From positions 1,752,958 to 1,816,957 of the forward strand of contig NZ_HG964497.1 of the NCBI RefSeq assembly GCF_000613125.1: a stretch of DNA of 64,000 bases. The letters run 5' to 3'. A program made the position numbers and the translations under genes. This DNA comes from Bacillus sp. EB01. GTDB taxonomy: Bacteria; Bacillota; Bacilli; Bacillales; Cytobacillaceae. Position 1 is the stretch's first letter, and every line of letters begins with the position of its first letter. This document shows, one piece after another, positions 16,962 to 26,134 of the stretch. Under the pieces are notes generated by a model that ran no database searches, was not told the origin of the DNA, and saw nothing but the letters and a program-made list of their open reading frames with translations.

Positions 16962-17624
16962 ATGGAACCGCAAGTAGAGGCAAACGTGAAACAGCCAGCA
17001 CCATCCTTGATTGGGATTTTTACCAGCCCGATCGAGACATTTGAACGAATTAGGAGAAAACCAAAAATTTGGGTACCACTGCTAATTGTAACCATCATCG
17101 AGGTTGTTGCAATGTGGCTAATGTCCCGGCTGATGAAGCCGAGTGACGTGGACGGCCCAGGAATTTCTGAACAGGATTTAGACATGGTTCTTGCTTTTAC
17201 AAAGTATACGATGATTGGTTCAGGAGTGCTCATTCCAATCCTAACAGTGCTAATTTCAAGCGCAATTTACCTTGCCATCACAAAGATTGCTGGCTCACCT
17301 GTGACGTTCAGGCAATTGTTTTCAATGAATACATACATTGTATTTGTAACATCGGTTGGCCACCTGCTGAATATGATCATTGGTAATTTGATAGGGACAA
17401 GCTATGAGACTCATGTCACTTCGTTAGGAGGCTTGCTTGGCAAGGACACTGGTGTGCTTGGAGCAATCGAGGTCTTTACCATCTGGTCAACGATTCTTAC
17501 GGCAATCGGCCTCCACAAAGTAGCGGGACTTTCGAAGTGGCTATCATGGACGATTGCAATTATTTTCTTCCTGATTGGTATTTTGATGGCTCTTCTTGGG
17601 TCCATGATACCAGGAGGCGCCTAA
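16962..17624 (+). CDS. yknW: YknW, Yip1-domain membrane protein
   Basis: The protein is 220 residues with a soluble start (IFTSPIETFERIRRKPKIW), then five hydrophobic helices of the Yip1 domain. In B. subtilis, YknW helps assemble the YknXYZ transporter, which protects against the SdpC toxin. Here it lies first in the same four-gene order, six bases before yknX. It starts at ATG 16962 after GGGGG. I found no clear SigW-type promoter upstream, unlike the B. subtilis operon. Confidence 0.85.
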   Translation: MEPQVEANVKQPAPSLIGIFTSPIETFERIRRKPKIWVPLLIVTIIEVVAMWLMSRLMKPSDVDGPGISEQDLDMVLAFTKYTMIGSGVLIPILTVLISSAIYLAITKIAGSPVTFRQLFSMNTYIVFVTSVGHLLNMIIGNLIGTSYETHVTSLGGLLGKDTGVLGAIEVFTIWSTILTAIGLHKVAGLSKWLSWTIAIIFFLIGILMALLGSMIPGGA

Positions 17625-17630
17625 CTTCTT

Positions 17631-18743
17631 ATGAAAAAGAAAATATTGATAGGCACACTCATCCTATTGCTGCTTTCGGCCATGATTGGTGTCAGCGTCT
17701 ATCGGGAGGTTTACGCGAAAGGCCCATCAGTGAAAGTAATTGAAGTGGCGGAAGACGAAATTTCCTCTTTTTTGCTAGTGCCGGGAACAATTAGCCTTGA
17801 ACAGGAACAGATTGTCTATCCTTCTCCAGAACGCGGTACCTTGAAGGAAGTTACTGTTGAGGAAGGACAGTCTATTAAAAAAGGCACTGTCTTAGCCAGA
17901 TTTGAAAATGCCCAGCTTCAGCTTGAGGAAGAGCAAAACAGTCTTTCTCTCGAATCAACTAATCTTAGAATCTCGCAAACTGAAAGCCAGCTGACCGAGC
18001 TAAGGGCGCAGGAGGAAGCTTTGACAGACACAATTCTTCCAGACCCTGCCGCTCTTTCCCAGGTAACTGCGCAGATTAGCCAGCTTGAAGCTGAATTACA
18101 GATTGCCGAGCTTGAGCTGAAGCAGGCAAACCTGCAAAAAGAAAGCATTGAGAAGAGAACAGCAGAATTGGAGATTAAGAGTAATATAGATGGTACCGTC
18201 TTGCTGGTGAACGAAAATGCATCAGCGGCGGGTGCAGAGCCAGCCGTTGTTGTTGGAAAAATGGATGGCCTGGTGGCCAAAGGCCTTTTATCCGAATATG
18301 ACACATTGAAAGTTAGCCTTGGACAAAAGGTAAATGTACGCTCGGACGCGATTCAAGACCAGGAGTGGGGTGCGGAAGTAACAAAGGTAGGGACGCTGCC
18401 TGAAACGCAAATCGCTGGTGCCCCTCAGCAGGCGGTCCAGTATCCAGTGTTTGTTAAGCTTAGCGGAAAAAACTCCGTCCTGAAGCCCGGTTTCCAGGTC
18501 ATTATGGAAATTGAAATCGAGAAGAAGACAGGGATTGTCCTCCCGGATTCTGCACTTGTTGACGACGGTGACCAGCAGTATGTATTTGTCGCAGAAAAAG
18601 GCATCGTCTACAAGCGAGAGGTGAAGACAGGCATTATTTCCGGCACCGAGGTTGAAATTACTGAGGGGCTGGAACTGAAGGAGAAGGTAGTCACTGACCC
18701 GAATGAAGATCTTGAGGACGCGATGGAAGTGACTGTTAAATGA
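17631..18743 (+). CDS. yknX: YknX, membrane-fusion/adaptor subunit
   Basis: The protein is 370 residues with an N-terminal membrane anchor (5-25), a barrel-sandwich lipoyl half (GTLKEVTVEEGQSIKKGTVL), a helical hairpin at about 95-180, then beta-barrel domains. This is the HlyD/MacA adaptor plan used with MacB-type permeases. It ends overlapping yknY by four bases (ATGA). Confidence 0.88.
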   Translation: MKKKILIGTLILLLLSAMIGVSVYREVYAKGPSVKVIEVAEDEISSFLLVPGTISLEQEQIVYPSPERGTLKEVTVEEGQSIKKGTVLARFENAQLQLEEEQNSLSLESTNLRISQTESQLTELRAQEEALTDTILPDPAALSQVTAQISQLEAELQIAELELKQANLQKESIEKRTAELEIKSNIDGTVLLVNENASAAGAEPAVVVGKMDGLVAKGLLSEYDTLKVSLGQKVNVRSDAIQDQEWGAEVTKVGTLPETQIAGAPQQAVQYPVFVKLSGKNSVLKPGFQVIMEIEIEKKTGIVLPDSALVDDGDQQYVFVAEKGIVYKREVKTGIISGTEVEITEGLELKEKVVTDPNEDLEDAMEVTVK

Positions 18744-19432
18744 TTGAGCTAAGGTCAGTCACAAAATCCTATACCATTGGCTCCGAGAAAATTGATGTCC
18801 TGAAGGAAGTGGATTTAACGATTGAAGAGGGCGAGTTTGTTGCCATTATGGGCCCTTCCGGATCGGGAAAATCAACGCTCATGAATATTATTGGCTGCCT
18901 TGATAAAGCATCTGAAGGAACGTACCTCCTTGAAGGAGTCAATATCTCGGATTATAAGGAAGCAGAGCTTGCTGGAGTGCGAAACAGGTCAATAGGTTTC
19001 GTATTTCAGCAGTTTCATTTGCTGCCAAGATTGTCTGCCCGGAAAAATGTTGAGCTTCCAATGATTTATGCGGGAGTGGGTAAGGATGAGCGGGAGGAAC
19101 GGGCCGAGGAGGCTCTTGGTAAAATGGGTCTTTGGGACAGGATGGACCATATGCCTAACGAACTCTCAGGAGGCCAAAAACAACGGGTGGCCATCGCCCG
19201 CGCCATCGTCAATCGTCCGTCAATTATCCTTGCTGATGAACCTACGGGAGCGCTGGATACGAAAACGAGCATGACGATTATGGAGCACTTCCAGAGGCTC
19301 AACCAGGAAGAAGGAGTTACGGTCATTGTTGTGACTCATGAGCCGGAAATTGCCGAATACGCGAATCGGACTATCCTTGTGAGGGATGGAGAGGTTGTCC
19401 GGCCCGATTCTGAGGAATGGGGGACGCGCTGA
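18740..19432 (+). CDS. yknY: YknY, ABC transporter ATPase
   Basis: The protein is 230 residues. Walker A is GPSGSGKST (about 38-46), the signature LSGGQKQR (~141-148) and Walker B IILADEPT (~160-167). This is the LolD/MacB class of ATPase. The stop codon overlaps the likely yknZ start by one base. Confidence 0.92.
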   Translation: MIELRSVTKSYTIGSEKIDVLKEVDLTIEEGEFVAIMGPSGSGKSTLMNIIGCLDKASEGTYLLEGVNISDYKEAELAGVRNRSIGFVFQQFHLLPRLSARKNVELPMIYAGVGKDEREERAEEALGKMGLWDRMDHMPNELSGGQKQRVAIARAIVNRPSIILADEPTGALDTKTSMTIMEHFQRLNQEEGVTVIVVTHEPEIAEYANRTILVRDGEVVRPDSEEWGTR

Positions 19433-20625
19433 TGAGTGTAATGGAAAATTTCAAGATGGCATTGAGCTCACTGAAGGCACATAAGCTGAGGTCGATTTTG
19501 ACTATGCTAGGCATTATCATCGGGGTCGGGGCAGTCATCATAGTCGTGGCGATTGGCCAGGGCGGTGAGGCGATGCTGAAGGAACAGATAACCGGACCCG
19601 GCAATACGATAGAAGTATTTTATCAGCCTTCTGACGAAGAAATCCGTGCCAATCCAAATATCATGCTTAAAGCCCCGTTCACCCAGGAAGATATTCGCGC
19701 TCTTGAACAAATCCCCGAGGTGAAACGAGTAGTCGCTTCGAGCACTCAATTTTCCTCTGCCAGGCTGAAGGAAAAGACGATAGATGTTTCTGCAGTTGGA
19801 ATCACAAAAGAGTATATGGACCTGTATGAATTGAAAATTGAAAAGGGAAGGGAGCTTTCCTCCTCTGACTTCCTTGGTGGCAGGCGGGTAGGGCTTGCGA
19901 GCAACAAGCTTCAGGAAGAGCTTTTTGAAGGAAAATCACCTGTCGGTAAGGTTATTCTGGTTGCTAATCAGCCTGTGGAAATTATAGGTGTACTCGAAAA
20001 GCCCGAAGGATTGTTCGCGTTTGGTTCGATGGAAGTGTATATGCCCTTCCAGACTTGGCGGATGATGTATGGCAGCTCGGATTACACGCAAGTGACCCTT
20101 CAGGCCGATGATCCGGACCATATCCAGACAGCCGGCAAAAAGGCTGAAAGGACACTGAATAATCTTCATAATACGGAGGAGTCGTATCGGGTCATCAATA
20201 TGGAAGAAATAGCGGCGGGAGTGGGCCAAATTACGAATATCATGACCCTCATCATCGGCAGCATTGCCGGGATATCACTGTTTGTCGGTGGTATAGGTGT
20301 AATGAATATCATGCTCGTCTCCGTCACAGAACGGACGCGGGAAATTGGGATTCGGATGGCGCTTGGTGCAACCCGAAATCAGGTACTCACACAGTTCCTG
20401 ATTGAGTCTGTGACGTTGACATTGATTGGTGGTATACTGGGAATTGGCCTGGGCTGGGGCGTTGCGACATTGGTAAGCATATTCGCAGGCTGGCCGTCAC
20501 TCGTTTCCTGGCAGGTTGTTGTCGGCGGTGTCCTGTTCTCAATGGTCATCGGCGTGATTTTCGGAATCCTGCCGGCGAACAAGGCATCAAAGCTCGACCC
20601 GATAGAATCATTGCGATATGAATAA
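19432..20625 (+). CDS. yknZ: YknZ, MacB-like ABC permease
   Basis: The protein is 397 residues: one helix near residues 17-40, a ~200-residue extracytoplasmic MacB_PCD domain, then three helices of the FtsX domain (GVMNIMLVSVTERTREIGIR motif). It matches the B. subtilis YknZ sequence closely along its length. An ATG at 19417 is in frame, but 19432 sits at the TGATG junction with yknY and is preferred; ATG 19441 is also possible. Confidence 0.9.
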   Translation: MSVMENFKMALSSLKAHKLRSILTMLGIIIGVGAVIIVVAIGQGGEAMLKEQITGPGNTIEVFYQPSDEEIRANPNIMLKAPFTQEDIRALEQIPEVKRVVASSTQFSSARLKEKTIDVSAVGITKEYMDLYELKIEKGRELSSSDFLGGRRVGLASNKLQEELFEGKSPVGKVILVANQPVEIIGVLEKPEGLFAFGSMEVYMPFQTWRMMYGSSDYTQVTLQADDPDHIQTAGKKAERTLNNLHNTEESYRVINMEEIAAGVGQITNIMTLIIGSIAGISLFVGGIGVMNIMLVSVTERTREIGIRMALGATRNQVLTQFLIESVTLTLIGGILGIGLGWGVATLVSIFAGWPSLVSWQVVVGGVLFSMVIGVIFGILPANKASKLDPIESLRYE

Positions 20626-20629
20626 GATT

Positions 20630-20659
20630 GGCGGGGGTTAAGTGAGCCCCGCCTTTTTT
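20630..20659 (+). terminator. intrinsic terminator of yknWXYZ
   Basis: GGCGGGG pairs with CCCCGCC and is followed by TTTTTT. Confidence 0.85.
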
Positions 20660-20687
20660 GGTATTAGTTTTCCGAATATTATGCACT

Positions 20688-20765
20688 TTAAGAATTAATT
20701 TCAAAACCGCTGAATTAATCTCAAAACTGTTAGAATTAATTAAAAAATCGCTGAATTAATATTGC
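20688..20765. repeat. short tandem repeat built on GAATTAAT
   Basis: Four copies of a ~20-25 bp unit (GAATTAAT ... CAAAA.CGCT) lie between yknZ and the DinB gene. Spacing is irregular. Confidence 0.65.
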
Positions 20766-20843
20766 GCTAGTACGGAGTGTTCTATTTAACTAGTTTTACA
20801 AGTTGTTGCAGCGGGAAACTAGATAATAAACGAGGTGAGTAGA

Positions 20844-21314
20844 ATGCTGTCACAACTTAAATCAATCCGGGAAGACCTAATGCAGTGCATTATGGAATTC
20901 ACCGAAGAACAATTTAACCAAAAACCAGCTGAGGACAGGTGGAGTGCGGCACAGGTTGCCCATCATCTGTACTCGATAGAGAAGCAAGCCGTTGAAATAT
21001 TGAAAAAGGCTGAAAGTGAGACGGTTGAAGAACGTGATTTCAGCCTTATCACTGACCGCTCAGAAAAGGTAAGAACAAAGAACGAGCCACCAGAGGAATT
21101 TATGGAGAAGCAGGATGTATGTGCATTGCTGCTTGAGTCTAGGGAGAGCCTTGAACAGCTTGTTGATGAGATAGGCGAAGATTCCTTAAAAACAAAATCT
21201 GCTGAACACCCAAGGTTTGGGAGAATGAGCCTGAAGAACTACGTTGAGTGTCTGGGTTTTCATGAGAAGAGGCATATCGCACAAATTGAGGAAATCAAAA
21301 GTGAACTTCTATAA
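20844..21314 (+). CDS. DinB-family four-helix protein
   Basis: The protein is 156 residues of the DinB_2 type. Histidines in WSAAQVAHHLYS and in FHEKRHIAQI are placed for the family's metal site. The frame is open from GTG 20835, but ATG 20844 is preferred because GAGGTGAG lies just before it. Members act in thiol metabolism or are of unknown function. Confidence 0.8.
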   Translation: MLSQLKSIREDLMQCIMEFTEEQFNQKPAEDRWSAAQVAHHLYSIEKQAVEILKKAESETVEERDFSLITDRSEKVRTKNEPPEEFMEKQDVCALLLESRESLEQLVDEIGEDSLKTKSAEHPRFGRMSLKNYVECLGFHEKRHIAQIEEIKSELL

Positions 21315-21315
21315 A

Positions 21316-21356
21316 AAGAGCCCCTTCCGGATTTGGAAGGGGCTATAGTCTTTTTA
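21316..21356. terminator. bidirectional terminator
   Basis: AGCCCCTTCC / GGAAGGGGCT stem with A-run before and T-run after, between the converging DinB and glnS genes. Confidence 0.8.
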
Positions 21357-23015
21357 TAGCTTAAACGAACTCTTCAACGAAACAATCCGGTTGAATACCG
21401 GTTTTTCTTCATTTGTATATTTCGGGTCTACATTAAAGTAGCCGTGGCGGAAGAACTGGAACTTCTCCTGGGCTGCCACACCCTTCATGTTTGGCTCGAC
21501 AAAGCCTTGCAGTACCTGAAGCGAATTTGGATTCACCTTGTCCAGGAACGTTTTCGCATCATCTTCGCCATCTTCTTCGCCGTTGTCATCAAGGATTAGC
21601 GGCTCGTACAAACGGAACTCAGCAGGAACCGCCTGGCTAGCTTCGACCCAGTGGATCGTTCCTTTTACTTTCCGGCCGGTAAAACCAGTGCCGCTCTTTG
21701 TTTCCGGGTCGTACGTGCAGCGAAGCTCGACAACATTGCCAGCTTCGTCTTTAATAGCTTCCTCGCATTTAATGAAATACGCGTGCTTCAGGCGCACTTC
21801 GTTGCCAGGGTAGAGGCGGAAGTACTTGGCTGGAGGGTTCTCCATGAAGTCGTCCTGCTCGATATAAATTTCGCGGGAGAACGGGATTTGCCTTTTGCCC
21901 ATTTCCTCATTTTCCGGATTGTTCTCAGCCTCAAGCCATTCAACTTCACCTTCAGGATAATTGGTGATAACAACCTTGAGCGGGTTCAGAATCGCCATCG
22001 TCCGAAGAGCTTTCAGCTTCAAATCTTCACGGACAAAGTGCTCAAGCATTTGCTCGTCTACTGCACCGGAGCCTTTTGAAACGCCTGTTTCCCGGACGAA
22101 CGCACGAATCGATTCAGGGGTATAGCCGCGGCGGCGCATCCCGGAGATTGTCGGCATCCGTGGATCGTCCCAGCCGTCAACGAAGCCTTCGTCAACCAAC
22201 TGCTTCAATTTGCGTTTGCTCATAACTGTATTCGTGACATTTAGGCGGCCGAACTCGATCTGCTGCGGAGTTGCCTCCATTTCACATTGCTCGACAACCC
22301 AATTGTAAAATGGGCGCTGGTCTTCAAATTCAATCGTACAAATCGAGTGAGTCACACCTTCAATCGCATCCTCGATAGGGTGGGCAAATGCATACATCGG
22401 ATAGATGCACCATTTGTCGCCAGTGTTGTGGTGAGTCGTATGTGAAATCCGGTAAATGACAGGATCACGCAGGTTGATATTCGGCGAGCTCATATCGATT
22501 TTAGCGCGGAGTACCTTCTCGCCATTCCCAAATTCGCCAGCCCTCATCCGTTCAAACAGGTCGAGGTTCTCCTCAATGGAACGATTCCTGTACGGGCTTT
22601 CCTTGCCAGGTTCGGTCAGAGTGCCGCGGTATTCACGGATTTCATCTGCGGACAAGTCGTCCACATAGGCAAGCCCCTTTTTAATTAAAAGTACAGCTCG
22701 GTTGTACATTTCCTCAAAATAATCAGAAGCAAAATAAAGATTGTCCCACTCGAAGCCAAGCCATTGGACATCTTCCTTGATTGAATTGACGTATTCAATG
22801 TCTTCCTTCAAAGGATTGGTGTCATCAAAGCGTAGATTGGTGGTTCCCTTGAACTCGTCAGCCAGGCCGAAGTTCAGGATGATTGATTTGGCATGCCCGA
22901 TATGCAGGTAGCCATTCGGTTCAGGAGGGAAGCGGGTCACAACGCTGTCACGCTTTCCTGATTCCAAGTCTTTTATGATGATATCGCGGATAAAATTAGA
23001 TGAAGTATGCTCCAC
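21354..23015 (-). CDS. glnS: glutaminyl-tRNA synthetase
   Basis: The protein is 553 residues. The class I motif HIGH is at residues 38-41 ([15 protein letters not shown]) and the KMSKS equivalent is VMSKRKL. The C-terminal ~200 residues form the anticodon-binding beta-barrels. It charges tRNA-Gln directly. Most Bacillus make Gln-tRNA through misacylation and GatCAB, so this gene is unusual and probably came by transfer from a Gram-negative-type source. The ~155-base upstream gap is too short for a T-box leader. Confidence 0.93.
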   Translation of the reverse strand: MEHTSSNFIRDIIIKDLESGKRDSVVTRFPPEPNGYLHIGHAKSIILNFGLADEFKGTTNLRFDDTNPLKEDIEYVNSIKEDVQWLGFEWDNLYFASDYFEEMYNRAVLLIKKGLAYVDDLSADEIREYRGTLTEPGKESPYRNRSIEENLDLFERMRAGEFGNGEKVLRAKIDMSSPNINLRDPVIYRISHTTHHNTGDKWCIYPMYAFAHPIEDAIEGVTHSICTIEFEDQRPFYNWVVEQCEMEATPQQIEFGRLNVTNTVMSKRKLKQLVDEGFVDGWDDPRMPTISGMRRRGYTPESIRAFVRETGVSKGSGAVDEQMLEHFVREDLKLKALRTMAILNPLKVVITNYPEGEVEWLEAENNPENEEMGKRQIPFSREIYIEQDDFMENPPAKYFRLYPGNEVRLKHAYFIKCEEAIKDEAGNVVELRCTYDPETKSGTGFTGRKVKGTIHWVEASQAVPAEFRLYEPLILDDNGEEDGEDDAKTFLDKVNPNSLQVLQGFVEPNMKGVAAQEKFQFFRHGYFNVDPKYTNEEKPVFNRIVSLKSSFKL

Positions 23016-23172
23016 AGTTTTCTACCTCTTTCATAAAGCGCAATAAATGTTATTTGTATATATATCATATATATTACTATTTTTCCATAAAACCCGCCAT
23101 TTAAGACCTCAATTTTGACATCTGTCCCAATAAGCCTAAAATGAAAGAAAAACCATAAAGGCGGTATCTTCG

Positions 23173-24162
23173 ATGATTAATCTTGCAACAATCGGGACGA
23201 GCTGGATTACAGAGGCGTTCATTTCGGCAGCTCGTCTAAGCGGCAAACTTGAGCTTAGGGCTATCTACTCTCGATCTGAGGAAAAGGCTCGAGAATTTGC
23301 CGAGAAGACAGGTGCTCCTCAAATTTTCACAAACCTTGAAGAAATGGCACAAAGCCCAGATATCGACGCAGTCTACATAGCATCTCCAAACTCCGAGCAT
23401 TTCAGGCAGGCACTTCTTTTTTTGAAAAATAAGAAGCACGTGTTCTGCGAAAAACCAATTTTCTCAAACTCAAAAGAGCTGGAAGAGGCATTTCGTGTAG
23501 CGGAGGAAAATGGAGTCTATTTATTTGAGGCAATCCGCAATATCCATTCGCCGAATCTTGACATCCTGAGAGAGGAGCTTGGCCGAGCGGGGACTTTGAG
23601 GAGCGCATTTCTTACCTATATGAAATACTCCTCACGCTATGACCTTGTTTTAAAAGGTGAAGAACCAAATATTTTTTCAGCAAAATTCTCCGGCGGGGCT
23701 CTAATGGACCTCGGTGTCTATGCAATCCATCTTGCTGTCCGGCTGTTTGGCAGGCCGCAAAAGGTGTCGTACTCTCCAGTCATGCTGCCAACAGGGATTG
23801 ATGGCTCCGGAACTCTGGTATTGTCCTATCCAGGCTTTGTTTGTACGATCATGTGCTCGAAAGTATCCGATTCATTTATTCCGTGTGAAATCCATGGGGA
23901 GAGCGGAACCTTTATCCTGGGAGATGCGGCCCCGATTTCGTCAATTGAATTTCTGGACAGGAAAAGCGGAGAGAAGCTTAGCTTTGGTTCCAAGCCTGCT
24001 GAGGAAGACATGATGTACGAAGCAGCTCGCTTTGCAGATATCATTGAGCAAAAGCAGAATGAAGCTTACCAGGAATTAAAGCAGCAATCTCGCATTGTGC
24101 TCGAAGTCATAGATGAAGCAAGGAAACAGAACGGGATTATTTTTAAAGTGGAAAAAGAATAA
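23173..24162 (+). CDS. Gfo/Idh/MocA-family NAD(P)-dependent oxidoreductase
   Basis: The protein is 329 residues with an N-terminal Rossmann domain (LATIGTSWITEAFI...), the CEKP dinucleotide-binding motif near residue 93, and a C-terminal alpha/beta dimerisation domain with GGALMDLGVYAIH. It resembles the YulF/MviM type. The sugar or cyclitol substrate is unknown. It is divergent from glnS. Confidence 0.85.
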   Translation: MINLATIGTSWITEAFISAARLSGKLELRAIYSRSEEKAREFAEKTGAPQIFTNLEEMAQSPDIDAVYIASPNSEHFRQALLFLKNKKHVFCEKPIFSNSKELEEAFRVAEENGVYLFEAIRNIHSPNLDILREELGRAGTLRSAFLTYMKYSSRYDLVLKGEEPNIFSAKFSGGALMDLGVYAIHLAVRLFGRPQKVSYSPVMLPTGIDGSGTLVLSYPGFVCTIMCSKVSDSFIPCEIHGESGTFILGDAAPISSIEFLDRKSGEKLSFGSKPAEEDMMYEAARFADIIEQKQNEAYQELKQQSRIVLEVIDEARKQNGIIFKVEKE

Positions 24163-24230
24163 CAATCGTTCGCATGCAACAGGCAAAAGGGCGACGTCAT
24201 TATTTCGAGTAAAAAACTGTTTGTTGGATT

Positions 24231-24385
24231 CATTTTGCCCTGTTGCAGAGGATGAAATGGTCCCAATACAGCTCATTGGGCACATTTTGTCTTGTTGCAA
24301 AGGGTGAAATGGTTCCAATACAGCTTATTGGGCACATTTTGCCATATTGCAGAGGGTGAAATGCTTCCAATAAGCGCCAGACGTT
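24231..24385. repeat. tandem repeat, period 52 bp, about three copies
   Basis: CATTTTG recurs at 24231, 24283 and 24335, exactly 52 bases apart. Each unit holds a dyad of the form CCAATA...TATTGG (CCCAATACAGCTCATTGGG in the first). The array is closely related in layout to the one at 28341. Confidence 0.88.
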
Positions 24386-24443
24386 CACCCATTGTTCATT
24401 TACACGGTCAATTTGTGTGACATTTTTCCGAACTTCCCACCTT

Positions 24444-24486
24444 TGTTATTTAAATCACATACTCCCTCCGAAACATTTTTTATAGT
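24444..24486 (+). promoter_or_regulatory. FNR-type box and -10 of the polyferredoxin gene
   Basis: TGTTA-TTTAAA-TCACA (24444-24459) differs by one base from the FNR consensus TGTGA-N6-TCACA. A -10 element TATAGT lies at 24481-24486, which puts the box centre at about -41.5 from a start point near 24493. This is class II activator geometry. No good -35 is present. Confidence 0.55.
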
Positions 24487-24569
24487 GGATATAGATCGAA
24501 CTGCCAGAATTCCTTTTTAATGGTTAGTTTAAGTGTCCGGTATAAGGAATGAAACGGAGGAAGAGAGAC

Positions 24570-25589
24570 ATGTCAGCATTAACAAAATATTATAAGCGGG
24601 TCAAGAGGCACCCTATCCAATATACTAGGATGGCAGTGCAAATAGCATTTGCATTCTTCATGCTATTTGTCGGGTTTCGCTTTTATCAGTTTTACCAGCA
24701 TTTCAATTTGATGGGCATTGAGCGGCTCGTGCCAAGGCCCGGGGCGGTAGAGGGCTTCCTTCCAGTGTCAGCACTAGTCGGATTGAAGGTTTGGGTCACG
24801 ACAGGCATCTTTGATCCAATCCATCCTGCAGGACTTGTACTATTCACATTTTTTGTAGCTTCTGGTTTTATTTTTCGGAAAGCATTCTGCGGCTGGATTT
24901 GTCCAATTGGAACGCTTGGTGAATGGCTTGCCAGGTTTGGCAGAAAGCTCTTCAAACGGAACTTTGACATGCCAAGATGGCTTATTTGGATTCTGACTCC
25001 ATTGAAATACTTGATACTGATATTTTTCCTGAAGGCGATCATTATTGATATGCCGGTTTTTTATGCGATTGACTTCATGGCTGGTAATTATAATAAAATT
25101 TCCGATGTAAAGATGATGATGTTCTTTTTAAATATTGGCGGTGTAGGGTTGACTGTCTTGCTTGTACTTGCCGTCCTGTCGGTTTTCTTTAAAAATTTCT
25201 GGTGTCGCGTCCTGTGCCCGTACGGTGCGATGATTGGGCTGGGTTCTGTTTTTGGGATTACCAAAATCAAGAGGAACGAAGAAACCTGTATCGATTGCAA
25301 TGCCTGTACAAGGGTTTGTCCTCAGCGTATTTCCGTTTCGACGAAAAAGGCAGTCAGGACTCCGGATTGCTCGGCATGTATGTCGTGTGTGGAAGTCTGC
25401 CCTGTCAAAGATACGTTGAACATGACGGTCGCCAACAAAAAGGTTAATAAATGGACCATTCCAATCGCTTTCTTTGCAACCTTCTTTATTGTTGTCGCAA
25501 TGGCCAAGCTGACCGGCCATTGGGATACAATGATTACGTATGAGGAATTCAGGATGCTGATTCCGTCGGTCAACAATATTGGCCATTAA
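24570..25589 (+). CDS. NapH/CcoG-like membrane polyferredoxin
   Basis: The protein is 339 residues. Hydrophobic helices are at about 20-40, 85-105, 140-165 and 190-215, with a further helix near 300. Two cytoplasmic CxxxCP motifs (CGWICPIG and CRVLCPYG) and two [4Fe-4S] motifs (CIDCNACTRVC, CSACMSCVEVC) follow. This is the NapH/NosR-type quinol-to-ferredoxin module. ATG 24570 is chosen over 24549 because CGGAGGAAGAG lies between them. It stands alone behind an FNR-like box and may feed the nitrate reductase operon at 1793 or another anaerobic enzyme. Confidence 0.8.
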   Translation: MSALTKYYKRVKRHPIQYTRMAVQIAFAFFMLFVGFRFYQFYQHFNLMGIERLVPRPGAVEGFLPVSALVGLKVWVTTGIFDPIHPAGLVLFTFFVASGFIFRKAFCGWICPIGTLGEWLARFGRKLFKRNFDMPRWLIWILTPLKYLILIFFLKAIIIDMPVFYAIDFMAGNYNKISDVKMMMFFLNIGGVGLTVLLVLAVLSVFFKNFWCRVLCPYGAMIGLGSVFGITKIKRNEETCIDCNACTRVCPQRISVSTKKAVRTPDCSACMSCVEVCPVKDTLNMTVANKKVNKWTIPIAFFATFFIVVAMAKLTGHWDTMITYEEFRMLIPSVNNIGH

Positions 25590-25627
25590 AAAATCGTCCG
25601 GGGCATAATATGCCTCGGACGATTTTT
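25590..25627. terminator. strong bidirectional terminator
   Basis: The stem AAAATCGTCCG-GGGCAT / ATGCCTCGGACGATTTT lies between converging genes. Confidence 0.85.
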
Positions 25628-25653
25628 GGTTAACAGGTTCGAAAGTGTTGGGT

Positions 25654-25926
25654 TTAAACGAGTTTCTTCCTAAGGTAAAACCAATAAAAGATAAGTCCGC
25701 CGATAATTAAAACTGCTGCAACAACAGGAATGATAAAGGACTGTATGGGTAAGGTTTCACTTACCGACAAGACTTTAGTTTCAGCTGCAATAGGAGTGGA
25801 ATCCTGAGGAGAAGCCAATTCAATCGTTGTGTTCAAAAGGAATGGATTTATATGAGTGTCTGCAAGTGTTTTATTGGAAATCGCCAAAAATAACAGGACG
25901 ATGATTAATAGGGTCTTTTTAAGCAT
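25654..25926 (-). CDS. uncharacterised exported protein with C-terminal anchor
   Basis: The protein is 90 residues: an N-terminal signal peptide (about 4-22, ending near ALAD-like TLAD), a ~40-residue outside segment, and a C-terminal helix with a basic tail (RKKLV). ATG 25926 is preferred over TTG 25935 because GGAG is nine bases away. On the minus strand TGAAAC (26018-26023), 16 bases, then CGGA is a weak ECF-like promoter. No family is recognised. Confidence 0.6.
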   Translation of the reverse strand: MLKKTLLIIVLLFLAISNKTLADTHINPFLLNTTIELASPQDSTPIAAETKVLSVSETLPIQSFIIPVVAAVLIIGGLIFYWFYLRKKLV

Positions 25927-26030
25927 TATTTTCAACTCCGATATGTTGGTATCGTATTGTTTTTATCTTATCATTGGTTCCCTCCATAAAGTTGCCGTCC
26001 GGTCATTGTTCACAATAGTTTCAAATTTGC

Positions 26031-26048
26031 TTTGACAAATCTGTCAAA
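26031..26048. promoter_or_regulatory. perfect palindrome, candidate operator
   Basis: TTTGACA-AATC-TGTCAAA is a perfect 7-4-7 inverted repeat in the divergent region between the exported-protein gene and the MBL-hydrolase gene. It looks like a repressor operator; the protein that binds is unknown. Confidence 0.5.
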
Positions 26049-26134
26049 TTTAAGGTAAGCAAGCGTTTGCTGGATAAAAATGAGTGCTGTTCACATAGTA
26101 AGAATAATAATTGGTGTGGCCGGAGGAGAAAACA

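Noticed and set aside
23016-23172. T-box leader for glnS
   Set aside because: The gap is only about 155 bases, shared with a divergent gene, and shows no terminator or T-box sequence.
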